A stretch of DNA of 46,209 nt from JBNAVY01 sp049700195. Lineage in GTDB: Bacteria > Bacillota > Thermoanaerobacteria > Thermoanaerobacterales > Thermoanaerobacteraceae. Position 1 is the first letter of the stretch. Each line of letters begins with the position of its first letter. Position numbers and translations under genes: made by a program. Below the pieces are notes generated by a model. That model was given only the letters and a program-made list of their open reading frames with translations, was not told the DNA's origin and did no database searches. The DNA lies in NCBI GenBank assembly GCA_049700195.1, contig JBNAVY010000015.1, positions 1-46,209 on the forward strand, written 5' to 3'. This document shows, one piece after another, positions 32,504 through 42,240 of the stretch.

Positions 32504-34939
32504 ATGGCGGATTTTTATAGATGGGTTTTTAATGAAAATAAAACTGATCCTAACAATGTTAAAGATTTATACAAATTAGGGCAATTAACCTCTGAAGTTT
32601 TAGCTAAAAGATTTACACTTGAGGAAATTAATGATTTTATTGAATGTGATTTACAAAAACTTCATGATCCATTTTTATTAAATGGTATAAAAGAAGCTGT
32701 TGATTTAATCAAAAAATCTATTATTAATAAAGAAAAAATAACTATTTATGGTGATTATGATGTTGATGGAATAACTTCTACTGCAATATTATATAAGACT
32801 TTAAAAGAAATAGGTGCAAATGTTAATTTTTATATTCCAGAAAGGCTTACTGAAGGTTATGGAATAAATGAAGATGCTATCAAAAATTTAGTTTTTAATG
32901 GCACAAATTTAATGATAACCGTAGATTGTGGAATTAGTTCAATTAATGAAGTTAACCTTGGCAAATCCTTAGGCTTAAAAATTATAATTACAGATCATCA
33001 TAGTGTACCAGAAGAAATTCCTCCAGCAGATGTTGTGATAAATCCTCACATAATACAGCAGTATCCATTTAAGGATTTAGCAGGTGTAGGAGTGACTTTT
33101 AAGCTTGTGCAAGCATTAATTGGCGATAAAGCATTTAATTTTTTAGATATAGTTTCTATTGGTACGATTGCAGATATAGTTCCGTTAAAAGGTGAAAATA
33201 GAATAATTGTTATAAATGGACTAAAGGAGCTCAATAAAACAAAGAATAAAGGTTTAGAAGCTCTTATTAGAGTTTCTGGGATTGATAATATAGAAATTGA
33301 TGAATTCCATGTAGGTTTTGTATTGGCACCAAGGCTTAATGCAGCAGGAAGACTCAAAGATGCAAGTGTTTGTGTTAATTTGTTAATAAATGAAAATGAA
33401 AGTGAAGTATTAGAGATTGCTAATTATTTAAATCAAGAGAATATAAAAAGGCAGAAAATAGAAAAAGATATATTAGAAGATGCTGTAAAGATAATTGAAA
33501 ATCAGGTAGATTTAAAAAAAGAGCGAGTAATTGTTCTTAGTAAAAATGAATGGCATTCAGGAGTTATAGGTATAGTAGCTTCACGAATCACAGAAAAATA
33601 TTATCGACCTGTTATACTAATTAGTAATACGGATGGTCTAGGGAAGGGGTCGGGTAGAAGTATAGAAGGTTTTAATCTGTTTAATGCATTGGAATATTGT
33701 AAAGAATATTTAATTAAATTTGGTGGTCATGAGATGGCGGCTGGTTTGACTATTGAAGAAAATAAAATTGACTTGTTTAGAAAAAAAATTAACGAATATG
33801 CTAATAAACAATTAAAAGATATCGATCTTATACCAAGGTTGAAAATTGACTCTAATGTAAAAGATATAGCAATAGATATAAGTGTTGCAAAGGAATTAAA
33901 TTTATTAAAGCCATTTGGCAGTGGTAATAATAGACCTTTATTTTTGTTTAATAATTTAAAAGTAACCAAAACATACTTAATTGGAGATAAAAGCCATATA
34001 AAGATATTTGCACAAAAAGGAAATAACACATATGAAATGATTTATTTTGGAGGAGGTAGATTTATAAATAAAATTAAAGAAGGAAGTCTAATTGATGTTG
34101 TTGGTACTATTGATATTAATGTCTGGAATGATAATACTTCAGTTGTAATATATATTAAAGATATTAGAACAAAATATAAGCTTGATAAATATTATAAAAA
34201 TATTATAAAAGTCTTAAATAAAGACAGAAATTTTAGCTTTACAAAGCTGCATTATACAACTATTATAGATAAAAGAGGAATCAAGGATAAATACAATTAT
34301 ATTCTTGAATTGTTGTCATATGAGTATAAGGTAGCAATTATAGTTAATACTATTGAAAATTTAAATTCTTTAATTAAATTTGTCAAAAATAAAAAAATAC
34401 AAAATATAACTTTTTGCAGTGAATATTATAAAGGCAATAAAATTATAGTCTTTTCTCCAGAGATAAAAAAAGATATAATAGAATATGATAATATTGTATT
34501 TTTAGACATACCTTTTGATATATCATCTTTTAAAAATATTTTATTATCAAATAAAAAAATTCACTTATTATTTAACAAATCAGATTTTATTTACAGTAAA
34601 AAGGCTTTAGAAAATATTATTCCTAATAAAAATGATTTTGCTCTTATTTATAAATCTATTAAGGACGATGATACTACATTTTTGTATAAAGATAATATTT
34701 TTAATAATATAAATCTAAATTCGGTTAAATCTTTATACTGTTTAAAAGCCATGAAAGAATTAGGATTGATTAATGCAGAAGAAAGTGATAATATTTTTAT
34801 GGTAAGAAAAAATTTTATAAAAGGTAAGGTAGATTTAAAAAAAGCAGAAACGATGAAGGAAATACATTTATTAAGAGAAGATTTTCTAACTTTTGCTGAG
34901 CTTTTAGTAAATCAGAAAATTAAGGAGGATTTAAAATGA
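32504..34939 (+). CDS. recJ: Single-stranded-DNA exonuclease RecJ
   Basis: 811 residues, the long Firmicute form. DHH-family 5'-3' ssDNA exonuclease in recombination and repair. Motif I YGDYDVDGITST near residue 82, motif III ITDHHSVPEEIPPADVVINPH near 162, and LAPRLNAAGRLKDA near 270. The DHHA1 domain has GSGRSIEGFNLFNAL near 383 and FGGHEMAAGLTI near 405. The last ~240 residues are a weakly conserved helicase-like C-terminal extension found in Bacillus-type RecJ. The stop overlaps the apt start by 4 bp (ATGA). Confidence 0.96.
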   Translation: MADFYRWVFNENKTDPNNVKDLYKLGQLTSEVLAKRFTLEEINDFIECDLQKLHDPFLLNGIKEAVDLIKKSIINKEKITIYGDYDVDGITSTAILYKTLKEIGANVNFYIPERLTEGYGINEDAIKNLVFNGTNLMITVDCGISSINEVNLGKSLGLKIIITDHHSVPEEIPPADVVINPHIIQQYPFKDLAGVGVTFKLVQALIGDKAFNFLDIVSIGTIADIVPLKGENRIIVINGLKELNKTKNKGLEALIRVSGIDNIEIDEFHVGFVLAPRLNAAGRLKDASVCVNLLINENESEVLEIANYLNQENIKRQKIEKDILEDAVKIIENQVDLKKERVIVLSKNEWHSGVIGIVASRITEKYYRPVILISNTDGLGKGSGRSIEGFNLFNALEYCKEYLIKFGGHEMAAGLTIEENKIDLFRKKINEYANKQLKDIDLIPRLKIDSNVKDIAIDISVAKELNLLKPFGSGNNRPLFLFNNLKVTKTYLIGDKSHIKIFAQKGNNTYEMIYFGGGRFINKIKEGSLIDVVGTIDINVWNDNTSVVIYIKDIRTKYKLDKYYKNIIKVLNKDRNFSFTKLHYTTIIDKRGIKDKYNYILELLSYEYKVAIIVNTIENLNSLIKFVKNKKIQNITFCSEYYKGNKIIVFSPEIKKDIIEYDNIVFLDIPFDISSFKNILLSNKKIHLLFNKSDFIYSKKALENIIPNKNDFALIYKSIKDDDTTFLYKDNIFNNINLNSVKSLYCLKAMKELGLINAEESDNIFMVRKNFIKGKVDLKKAETMKEIHLLREDFLTFAELLVNQKIKEDLK

Positions 34940-35457
34940 CATTAGAAGAAATTAAAAATCTTATAAGGGAGATACCCGACTTCCCAAGAGCAGGGATAGG
35001 TTTTAAAGATATAACACCAGTTTTAAAAAATGGAGATGCTTTTAGATCTGCTGTTGATTTACTTGCAGATTCTTTAAAAGGTAGGAAATTTGATGCTATA
35101 GCAGGACCGGAAGCACGAGGATTTTTATTCGGTGCACCCTTGGCATATAAATTTGGTGTAGGATTTATTCCAGTCAGGAAGCCTGGCAAGCTACCTGCAG
35201 AAACAGTTAGTTATGAATATGAATTAGAATATGGTATGGATTCATTGGAAATACATAAAGATTCTATATATAAAGGAGAAAGAGTAGTTTTATTTGATGA
35301 TTTGCTGGCTACTGGCGGTACAATTTATGCAGCAGCAAAGCTTATTGAGAGTTTAGGAGGTATAGTAGATTCTATTATATTTCTTACAGAATTAACTTTT
35401 TTGAATGGAAGAAATAAACTTGACGAATATGATATAATTTCATTAATAAGATTCTAA
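34936..35457 (+). CDS. apt: Adenine phosphoribosyltransferase
   Basis: 173 residues. It salvages adenine to AMP with PRPP. Motifs: RDIPDFP-type start (REIPDFPRAGIGFKDITPVL near 12), AGPEARGFLFG near 58, RKPGKLPAETVSYEYELEYG near 79, and the PRPP loop VLFDDLLATGGTI near 117. AAGGAGG is followed by the ATG that overlaps the recJ stop. The recJ-apt-rel order is conserved across Firmicutes. Confidence 0.97.
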   Translation: MTLEEIKNLIREIPDFPRAGIGFKDITPVLKNGDAFRSAVDLLADSLKGRKFDAIAGPEARGFLFGAPLAYKFGVGFIPVRKPGKLPAETVSYEYELEYGMDSLEIHKDSIYKGERVVLFDDLLATGGTIYAAAKLIESLGGIVDSIIFLTELTFLNGRNKLDEYDIISLIRF

Positions 35458-35464
35458 ATATTTT

Positions 35465-35482
35465 AGGTGGCGTAAGCCACTT
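35465..35482 (+). other. Small mRNA hairpin between apt and rel
   Basis: 7-bp stem with one G-U pair (35465-35471 with 35476-35482) and a GUAA tetraloop, without a T tail. It is probably a stability or processing element inside the operon. Confidence 0.4.
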
Positions 35483-35506
35483 GATTTATATTATAAGGTG
35501 AGAAAA

Positions 35507-37666
35507 ATGATTGAAAAAGTTGTTAAACGAATAAAAGAATATAGCAGCGAAGATGTAAATTTAGATATTATATATAAAGCCTACAATTATGCTTTAAAAG
35601 CTCATGAAGGACAAAACAGAAATTCAGGAGAACCATATATAATTCATCCTGTAGAAGTAGCATATATTTTAGCTGACTTAGAACTTGACCTTACAACTAT
35701 TGCTGCAGGTTTACTTCATGATGTAGTTGAAGATACATCAGTGACTTATGATGATATTTCTAAAGAATTTGGAAATGAAATAGCGGAATTAGTTGATGGG
35801 GTAACTAAATTAGGTATGCTTGAATACAAGTCTAAAGAAGAGCAACAAGCTGAAAATATGAGAAAAATGCTTATAGCTATGGCTAAAGATATTCGAGTTA
35901 TTCTTATAAAATTAGCTGACAGGCTTCATAATATGCGAACACTTAAATATTTGTCACCCGAAAAGCAGAAAGAAAAAGCTCAAGAAACTTTAGAAATATA
36001 TACTCCAATTGCACACAGACTTGGTATATCAAAAATAAAATGGGAATTAGAAGATTTGTGTTTAAGATATTTATATCCCGAAGACTATTATGAAATCGTA
36101 GAAAAAGTTGCAACAAAGAGAAAACAAAGAGAAGAATTTATAGAAAATATTATACAAACTATCGAAGAAAAATTAAAAGAAATTGGTATCGTAGCTGAAA
36201 TTGATGGTAGACCAAAACATTTTTATAGTATATACAAAAAAATGAAACTTCAGAATAAAACATTTGAACAAATTTATGATTTACTTGCAGTAAGAATAAT
36301 AGTTAATACTATTAAAGATTGCTATGGTACTCTTGGAATTGTTCATACTTTGTGGAAACCTATTCCTGGCAGATTTAAGGATTATATCGCAATGCCAAAG
36401 CCAAATATGTATCAATCACTTCATACAACAGTAATAGGACCCAAAGGAGAGCCTTTTGAAATACAGATAAGAACGTGGGAAATGCATAAAACTGCTGAAT
36501 ATGGAATTGCTGCTCATTGGAAGTATAAAGAAGGTCGTTCAAATGAAGATGAATTTGACGCAAAATTATCCTGGTTAAGGCAGTTATTAGAATGGCAAAA
36601 AGAACTAAAAGATGCAAAAGAATTTATGGAAACATTAAAAATTGACTTATTTACAGATGAAGTTTTTGTATTTACTCCAAAAGGTGATGTGATAAATCTT
36701 CCTTTTGGTTCAACGCCTATTGATTTTGCTTATAGTATACACACTGAAATTGGGCATAGATTAAATGGTGCAAAAGTGAATGGCAGAATTGTTCCGATAA
36801 ATTATCAGCTAAAAAATGGAGATATTGTTGAGATACTGACTACAACAAATAAAGATAGAGGGCCAAGCCGTGATTGGCTGCAGATAGTAAAAAGTTCACA
36901 GGCTAAAAATAAGATAAGACAGTGGTTTAAAAAAGAAAAAAGAGAAGAAAATATTGCAAGAGGAGAAGAAATATTACAAAGGGAGTTAAGGAGACAAGGC
37001 CTTCAACCTGTTATGTTAAAAGGAGATATATGGGAACAGGTTCTTAAAAAAATAAATGTTCATTCAATGGAAGATCTATATGCAGCAATTGGATATGGCG
37101 GATTGATGCTAAATCAAGTAATACCCAGAGTTAAGGAGGAAGTGAAGAAACTTCAAAAAACAAATACTTTAAAAGTCATAGAAAGGGATAAAGTTCAAGA
37201 TAAAAAGCAGAAAATTGGTGGGATGGGTGTTATTGTAAAAGGTGTTGACAATGTTATGGTGAAGTTTTCAAAATGTTGTTCACCAGTACCTGGCGATGAT
37301 ATTGTAGGTTATGTAACAAAAGGACGGGGTGTTTCTATTCATAGAAGGGATTGCCCTAATATTAAAGATTATGTATATGACAAGAATAAAATAGTAGAAG
37401 TAGAGTGGGTTCAAGATAAAAACATATCCTATCAAACAGATATACAAATTATGGCAAACGATCGTTTTGGCTTATTAACAGAGGTTACAAGTATATTAGC
37501 AGATATAAAAATTGCTGTTAAGGCTGTAAACGCACGGACGACAAAAGATAATATCGCGGTTATTAATCTTACATTAGAAATTACTTCAAAGGAGCAACTG
37601 GAAAAGATTATGAATAAATTAAAAGCTCTTGAAGGCGTTGTAGATGTTTATAGAATTAGTGCATAA
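35507..37666 (+). CDS. relA: Bifunctional (p)ppGpp synthetase/hydrolase Rel
   Basis: 719 residues from the ATG at 35507 with AAGGTG 6 nt upstream; an in-frame GTG at 35498 lies within that site. Main stringent-response enzyme. The HD hydrolase domain has YIIHPVEVAYIL near 44 and GLLHDVVEDT near 70. The synthetase domain has GRPKHFYSIYKKM near 233 and RFKDYIAMPKPN near 290; the RFKD form marks a bifunctional enzyme. Then TGS (FVFTPKGDVINLPFG near 387), the Cys-containing conserved region (KCCSPVPGDDIVG near 587) and a C-terminal ACT domain. It lies between apt and dtd as in Bacillus. Confidence 0.97.
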   Translation: MIEKVVKRIKEYSSEDVNLDIIYKAYNYALKAHEGQNRNSGEPYIIHPVEVAYILADLELDLTTIAAGLLHDVVEDTSVTYDDISKEFGNEIAELVDGVTKLGMLEYKSKEEQQAENMRKMLIAMAKDIRVILIKLADRLHNMRTLKYLSPEKQKEKAQETLEIYTPIAHRLGISKIKWELEDLCLRYLYPEDYYEIVEKVATKRKQREEFIENIIQTIEEKLKEIGIVAEIDGRPKHFYSIYKKMKLQNKTFEQIYDLLAVRIIVNTIKDCYGTLGIVHTLWKPIPGRFKDYIAMPKPNMYQSLHTTVIGPKGEPFEIQIRTWEMHKTAEYGIAAHWKYKEGRSNEDEFDAKLSWLRQLLEWQKELKDAKEFMETLKIDLFTDEVFVFTPKGDVINLPFGSTPIDFAYSIHTEIGHRLNGAKVNGRIVPINYQLKNGDIVEILTTTNKDRGPSRDWLQIVKSSQAKNKIRQWFKKEKREENIARGEEILQRELRRQGLQPVMLKGDIWEQVLKKINVHSMEDLYAAIGYGGLMLNQVIPRVKEEVKKLQKTNTLKVIERDKVQDKKQKIGGMGVIVKGVDNVMVKFSKCCSPVPGDDIVGYVTKGRGVSIHRRDCPNIKDYVYDKNKIVEVEWVQDKNISYQTDIQIMANDRFGLLTEVTSILADIKIAVKAVNARTTKDNIAVINLTLEITSKEQLEKIMNKLKALEGVVDVYRISA

Positions 37667-37677
37667 GAGGTGTAAAT

Positions 37678-38127
37678 ATGAGAGCTGTTGTTCAGAGAGT
37701 TACTAAGGGTAGTGTTATTGTTGAAAATGAAATTATTAGTTCGATAGATAGGGGTTTTGTCGTTTTAATAGGTATATCTGTTGATGATAATAATGATGAT
37801 GTAATTTATATTGCAGATAAAATAGTTAATCTGAGAGTTTTTGAAGACCATGAAGGAAAAATGAATTTATCTCTTTTAGATGTTGAAGGTGAAGTCTTAT
37901 TGGTTTCGCAGTTTACTCTAATGGGTGATGTAAGAAAAGGAAGAAGACCTAATTTTATTATGGCTAAAAAGCCAGAAGAAGCTTTAATTTATTTTAATAA
38001 ACTTGTAGAAGAAATACAAAAACGAGGTATCAATGTTAAAACTGGGAAATTTCAAGCTATGATGAAAGTAAACATAGAAAATGATGGTCCTGTTACAATT
38101 TTAATTGATTCTAAAAAAACTTTTTGA
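37678..38127 (+). CDS. dtd: D-aminoacyl-tRNA deacylase
   Basis: 149 residues, AAGAGGTG site, 11 bp after rel. It hydrolyses D-amino acids mischarged onto tRNA. MRAVVQRVTKGSV start, VLLVSQFTLMGDVRKGRRP near 75 (SQFTL motif) and the cross-subunit motif ENDGPVTILIDS near 134 are present. The following MBL gene starts 11 bp downstream. Confidence 0.97.
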   Translation: MRAVVQRVTKGSVIVENEIISSIDRGFVVLIGISVDDNNDDVIYIADKIVNLRVFEDHEGKMNLSLLDVEGEVLLVSQFTLMGDVRKGRRPNFIMAKKPEEALIYFNKLVEEIQKRGINVKTGKFQAMMKVNIENDGPVTILIDSKKTF

Positions 38128-38138
38128 GGGAGTTAATT

Positions 38139-38768
38139 ATGAAAATTAAAAAGTTTATAACTAAATATGGTGAAAATTGCTATATTGTTTTTGATGAATA
38201 TGATCATACTGCTGCAATAATTGATCCAGGCGGCAATGAAGAAGAAATACTTGATTTTATTAAACAAACTAATTTAATTGTTGAATATATATTGCTTACA
38301 CATGGTCATTTTGACCATATTGCAGCAGTTGAAACTTTAAGAGATGTCACTGAAGCTAAAGTTTTAATTTCATATGAAGATGCTCCAATGTTAACAAATC
38401 CAGAGTTAAATTTGTCCAGTAGATTTTATAAAAATATAATTTGTTCTGATGCTGATGAATATTTAAAAGATCAAGATATAATAAACCTATCTAATATAAA
38501 AATAAAAGCCTTATCAACACCAGGACATACAAAGGGAGGTATGTGTTTTATCACAGACAGTATTTGTTTTACAGGTGATACTCTATTTAAAGGATCTATT
38601 GGAAGATGCGATTTTCCTGGAGGAGATATCAATATTTTGATGAATTCAATAAAGACAAAACTTTTGACGTTGAATGATGAAACTTTAATATATCCAGGCC
38701 ATGGCGATTTATCTACAATAGGAGAAGAAAAAAATAACAATACTTTTATAAAGGATTTAATATTATAG
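38139..38768 (+). CDS. MBL-fold metallohydrolase (glyoxalase II-like)
   Basis: 209 residues from the ATG at 38139; GGGAG lies 7 nt upstream. Metallo-beta-lactamase fold with metal ligands in THGHFDHIA near residue 53, STPGHTKGGMCF near 128, FTGDTLFKGSIGR near 145 and YPGHGD near 186. It resembles stand-alone hydroxyacylglutathione hydrolase-like proteins found after dtd in many Firmicutes. The thioester substrate is unknown. Last gene of the recJ-apt-rel-dtd operon; no obvious terminator precedes the T-box promoter. Confidence 0.9.
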   Translation: MKIKKFITKYGENCYIVFDEYDHTAAIIDPGGNEEEILDFIKQTNLIVEYILLTHGHFDHIAAVETLRDVTEAKVLISYEDAPMLTNPELNLSSRFYKNIICSDADEYLKDQDIINLSNIKIKALSTPGHTKGGMCFITDSICFTGDTLFKGSIGRCDFPGGDINILMNSIKTKLLTLNDETLIYPGHGDLSTIGEEKNNNTFIKDLIL

Positions 38769-38824
38769 ATCTTTAATTTTTACTTATATAATAAATTCAC
38801 TATATTGTAATAATCATATTTTAA

Positions 38825-38853
38825 TTGACACATCATAACAATAAAGTTATAAT
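38825..38853 (+). promoter_or_regulatory. Consensus promoter of hisS-aspS
   Basis: Perfect TTGACA (38825-38830), 17 bp, perfect TATAAT (38848-38853). Transcription would start near 38860, just before the T-box leader. Confidence 0.85.
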
Positions 38854-38877
38854 ATCAAATAAATGAATAATAAAATG

Positions 38878-39098
38878 TAATGACCAGGAGAGTAGCAAAA
38901 GCATGTATACAGGGAGAAGATGCCAAGATTGAGAGCATTTTTATATTGAGGCTTTATGTGAAAGACACCTGTGAGCAGACCGGTCGATAATGTAGGCTGG
39001 CTCCGTGAACCTGCGTTAATGGAATGAGTTTTAGTTAGGGTGGCACCACGGGAAAACCTCTCGTCCCTGCAATATTATTTGCGGGAGAGAGGTTTTTA
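38878..39098 (+). promoter_or_regulatory. T-box riboswitch controlling hisS-aspS
   Basis: Leader RNA with the invariant T-box sequence AGGGTGGCACCACGGG (39037-39052), which includes the TGG that pairs with the uncharged tRNA 3' end. An intrinsic terminator follows (39054-39098, ACCTCTC paired with GAGAGGT, then TTTTT). Stem I holds the AGTA box (38891-38894) and, opposite it, GAAAGACACC (38960-38969). The specifier position reads GACAC, which holds both GAC (Asp, 38964-38966) and CAC (His, 38966-38968). Uncharged tRNA binding favours the antiterminator and so expression of both synthetases. Confidence 0.95.
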
Positions 39099-39141
39099 TT
39101 ATGGTTTATTTAATAAGAAAACATAAAAAGGAGTTGATTTC

Positions 39142-40398
39142 ATGCTTACTAAAGCACCTAGGGGAACTAAAGATGTTTTGCCTGACGAATCGTATAAATG
39201 GCAATATTTAGAGAAAACTATGAGGGATTTATGTGAAATATATGGTTTTAAAGAGATAAGAACTCCTGGCTTTGAACATACTGAATTGTTTTTAAGGGGT
39301 GTTGGAGAAACAACTGATATTGTCAGAAAAGAAATGTATACTTTTAATGACAGAGGAGGAAGAAGTATTACATTAAAGCCTGAAGGAACTTCACCTGCTG
39401 TCAGAGCTTTTATAGAACATAATTTATACGCAAATACTCAGCCTACAAAATTATATTATATAACTCCTGTATATAGATATGAAAGACCAGAATCCGGAAG
39501 ATTAAGAGAACATCATCAATTTGGTGTAGAAGTTTTTGGTGCAAACAGTGCTTCATCAGATGCAGAAATAATTAACATTGCAATGAGCCTTTTTAAAAAA
39601 TTAGGTGTTAACAATTTAGAACTTCATATTAATAGTATTGGTTGCCCTTTATGTAGGAAGAATTATAATGAGGTTTTAAAAAACTATATTAAAAAAAATC
39701 TAGATTATCTTTGTGATGATTGTAAATCAAGGTATGAGACAAACCCCTTAAGAGTTTTAGATTGTAAAGTAGAGAGTTGCCAATTAGTTATGAAAAATGC
39801 TCCAGCTATAACTGATTATTTATGTGACGATTGTAAAACTCACTTTGAGGATTTAAAATCATATTTAGATGCTTCGGGTCTAAAATATATTGTAGATCCT
39901 AAAATTGTAAGAGGTCTTGACTATTATACGAGAACTGCATTTGAAATAATTTCAAAGAATATTGGTTCTCAAGGCACGGTGTGTGGTGGTGGCAGATATG
40001 ATGGGCTTATAGAAGAATGTGGAGGGCCACCTACTCCTGGTGTAGGCTTTGGTATGGGTATAGAAAGGTTGTTGCTAGTACTTGAAGAGCAAGGAATTAA
40101 AATACCTATACCTGATAGACCTGATTTATTTATTGCATCGATTGGCGAAAAATCGAAAATTTTTTCTTTTGCTCTTGCACAAAAACTTCGTTTTAAAGGT
40201 CTAAAAGTTGAAATAGATAATCTTGATAGAAGTCTTAAAGCACAAATGAAATATGCTAATAAACTTAATTCTAAATTTACAATAGTTATAGGTGAAGAAG
40301 AAATTGCAAGTAATATTGTAAAACTCAAAAATATGGAAGATAGTTCTGAAATAGAAATAAACATCGAAGAATTAGAAAAAATATTAACAAACATATGA
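39142..40398 (+). CDS. hisS: Histidyl-tRNA synthetase
   Basis: 418 residues, AAAAGGAG site. Class II synthetase: APRGTKDVLPDES at residues 5-17, ELFLRGVGETTDIVRKEMYTF near 49 and motif 2 YRYERPESGRLREHHQFGVE near 111. The histidine-specific motif GLDYYTRTAFE lies near 258, with motif 3 GFGMGIERLLL near 301 and the anticodon-binding domain at the C-terminus. A Cys-rich insertion (CPLCRK, CDDCKSRYE, CDDCKTHFE; residues 170-235) may bind zinc. It is controlled by the upstream T-box and followed 16 bp later by aspS. Confidence 0.98.
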   Translation: MLTKAPRGTKDVLPDESYKWQYLEKTMRDLCEIYGFKEIRTPGFEHTELFLRGVGETTDIVRKEMYTFNDRGGRSITLKPEGTSPAVRAFIEHNLYANTQPTKLYYITPVYRYERPESGRLREHHQFGVEVFGANSASSDAEIINIAMSLFKKLGVNNLELHINSIGCPLCRKNYNEVLKNYIKKNLDYLCDDCKSRYETNPLRVLDCKVESCQLVMKNAPAITDYLCDDCKTHFEDLKSYLDASGLKYIVDPKIVRGLDYYTRTAFEIISKNIGSQGTVCGGGRYDGLIEECGGPPTPGVGFGMGIERLLLVLEEQGIKIPIPDRPDLFIASIGEKSKIFSFALAQKLRFKGLKVEIDNLDRSLKAQMKYANKLNSKFTIVIGEEEIASNIVKLKNMEDSSEIEINIEELEKILTNI

Positions 40399-40414
40399 AA
40401 TTGGAGGAATAATC

Positions 40415-42193
40415 ATGGGAGAACAGCTTAATGGATTAAAAAGAACACATTTATGTGGGACTTTAACAAAAAATGATATTGATAAAACCGTTATTGTAAT
40501 GGGGTGGGTTCAGAAAAGAAGAGATTTAGGAGGATTAATTTTTGTTGATTTAAGAGATATTACTGGAACTGTGCAGATTGTTTTTAATGAGTCATTATCT
40601 CAAGAAGCTTTTGATAAAGCACAAAGCATAAGAACTGAATATGTCCTTGCTGTAAAAGGGACAGTTGTAAAAAGATCTAATGAAAATATAAATCCTAAAA
40701 TATCTACAGGTGATATAGAAATACATGTTCAATTACTAAAAATTTTGAGCAAATCAGAAACCCCACCTTTTATGATTGAAGATAAAAACAATGTTTCTGA
40801 AGCACTTAGATTGAAATACAGGTACTTAGATTTGAGAAGACCAACTATGCAGGATATTTTTTTAAAGAGATTTAAATTAACAAAGATTGTAAGGGAGTTT
40901 TTAAATGAAAATGGATTTATTGATATTGAAACACCCTTATTGATTAAAAGTACTCCTGAAGGTGCAAGAGATTACCTAGTGCCTAGCAGGATACAGCCTG
41001 GCAAATTTTATGCATTACCACAATCTCCTCAAATTTTTAAACAACTACTTATGATTTCTGGCTTTGATAGATACTATCAAATAACTAAATGTTTAAGAGA
41101 TGAAGATTTAAGAGCAGATAGACAGCCGGAGTTTACCCAGATTGATATAGAAATGTCTTTTGTAGATATTGATGATGTTATAGATATAAATGAAAAGTTA
41201 ATTAAAAAAATTTTCAAAGAAATGATTAACCTGGAAATACCTTTACCTTTAAAAAGGCTTACATACCAAGAAGCAATTGATAGATACGGTTCAGATAAGC
41301 CTGATATAAGGTTTGGTTTAGAACTTAAAGATTTATCTTTAATTTTTTCAGAATCTGAATTTAAAGTATTTAAAAATGCACTAAATAGTGGCGGTTCTGT
41401 CAGAGGAATTAAAGTACCAGATGCTGCAAATATGCCAAGAAGAAAAATAGATGAATTTGCTGAATATGTAAAAACATACAAAGCCAAAGGTCTTGTATGG
41501 ATACAGATTATGGCTGATGAAATTAAATCACCAGTTGCAAAATATCTAACTGATAAAGAAATTAAGGATATTTTAGAAAGTTTTGATGCGAAACCAGGAG
41601 ATCTTATTTTTATAATTGCGGATAAAAATGAAATTGTTTATGATGCTTTAGGTCACTTAAGATTAGAGCTTGGAAAGTTTTTAAATCTTATAGATGAAAG
41701 TAAATATGAATTTTTATGGGTTGTAGATTTCCCTCTATTAGAATATGATGAAGAAGAAAGAAGATATATAGCTAAACATCATCCTTTTACATCGCCTAAA
41801 GATGAAGATATAGATTTACTTTTTACAGATCCGTCTAAAGTTCGTGCAAAAGCTTATGATCTTGTATTAAATGGTATGGAGATTGGCGGTGGAAGTATAA
41901 GAATACATGATATGAATTTGCAGAAAGATATGTTTAAAGTTCTCGGTTTTACAGAAGAAATTGCAAAAGAGAGATTTGGTTTTTTACTTGAGGCTTTTAA
42001 ATATGGTGCACCACCTCATGGAGGCATTGCATATGGTTTAGATAGATTGACGATGGTAATAACCGGAACGGATAATATAAGAGATGTTATTGCATTTCCT
42101 AAAACTCAAAATGCTGTATGTCTTTTAACTGATGCACCATCAGTAGTATCAAAAGAACAGCTAGATGAATTGCATATAAAAATAGACTTATAA
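40415..42193 (+). CDS. aspS: Aspartyl-tRNA synthetase
   Basis: 592 residues, the bacterial form with a GAD insertion domain. N-terminal OB anticodon-binding domain (VMGWVQKRRDLGGLIFVDLRD near 28), motif 1 region near 140, and motif 2 YQITKCLRDEDLRADRQPEFTQ near 215. The GAD domain spans about 290-420, and motif 3 (GIAYGLDRLTMVITG near 535) closes the catalytic core. GGAGG precedes the ATG. It shares the T-box-controlled transcript with hisS. No glutaminyl/asparaginyl partner genes are seen, so discrimination between tRNA-Asp and tRNA-Asn is not decided. Confidence 0.98.
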   Translation: MGEQLNGLKRTHLCGTLTKNDIDKTVIVMGWVQKRRDLGGLIFVDLRDITGTVQIVFNESLSQEAFDKAQSIRTEYVLAVKGTVVKRSNENINPKISTGDIEIHVQLLKILSKSETPPFMIEDKNNVSEALRLKYRYLDLRRPTMQDIFLKRFKLTKIVREFLNENGFIDIETPLLIKSTPEGARDYLVPSRIQPGKFYALPQSPQIFKQLLMISGFDRYYQITKCLRDEDLRADRQPEFTQIDIEMSFVDIDDVIDINEKLIKKIFKEMINLEIPLPLKRLTYQEAIDRYGSDKPDIRFGLELKDLSLIFSESEFKVFKNALNSGGSVRGIKVPDAANMPRRKIDEFAEYVKTYKAKGLVWIQIMADEIKSPVAKYLTDKEIKDILESFDAKPGDLIFIIADKNEIVYDALGHLRLELGKFLNLIDESKYEFLWVVDFPLLEYDEEERRYIAKHHPFTSPKDEDIDLLFTDPSKVRAKAYDLVLNGMEIGGGSIRIHDMNLQKDMFKVLGFTEEIAKERFGFLLEAFKYGAPPHGGIAYGLDRLTMVITGTDNIRDVIAFPKTQNAVCLLTDAPSVVSKEQLDELHIKIDL

Positions 42194-42205
42194 ACGTTTA
42201 CCTTA

Positions 42206-42234
42206 TTGAAAAGTACTGAATTTTATGTTAAAAT
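42206..42234 (+). promoter_or_regulatory. Promoter of 6S RNA
   Basis: TTGAAA (42206-42211), 17 bp, TAAAAT (42229-42234), starting 13 bp after the aspS stop codon and giving a 5' end near 42241. Confidence 0.7.
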
Positions 42235-42240
42235 ATAGCC

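Noticed and set aside
39650..39850. Possible separate zinc-finger protein inside hisS because of repeated CDDCK motifs
   Set aside because: The Cys-rich segment is in frame with HisRS and occupies the known insertion region of clostridial HisRS.
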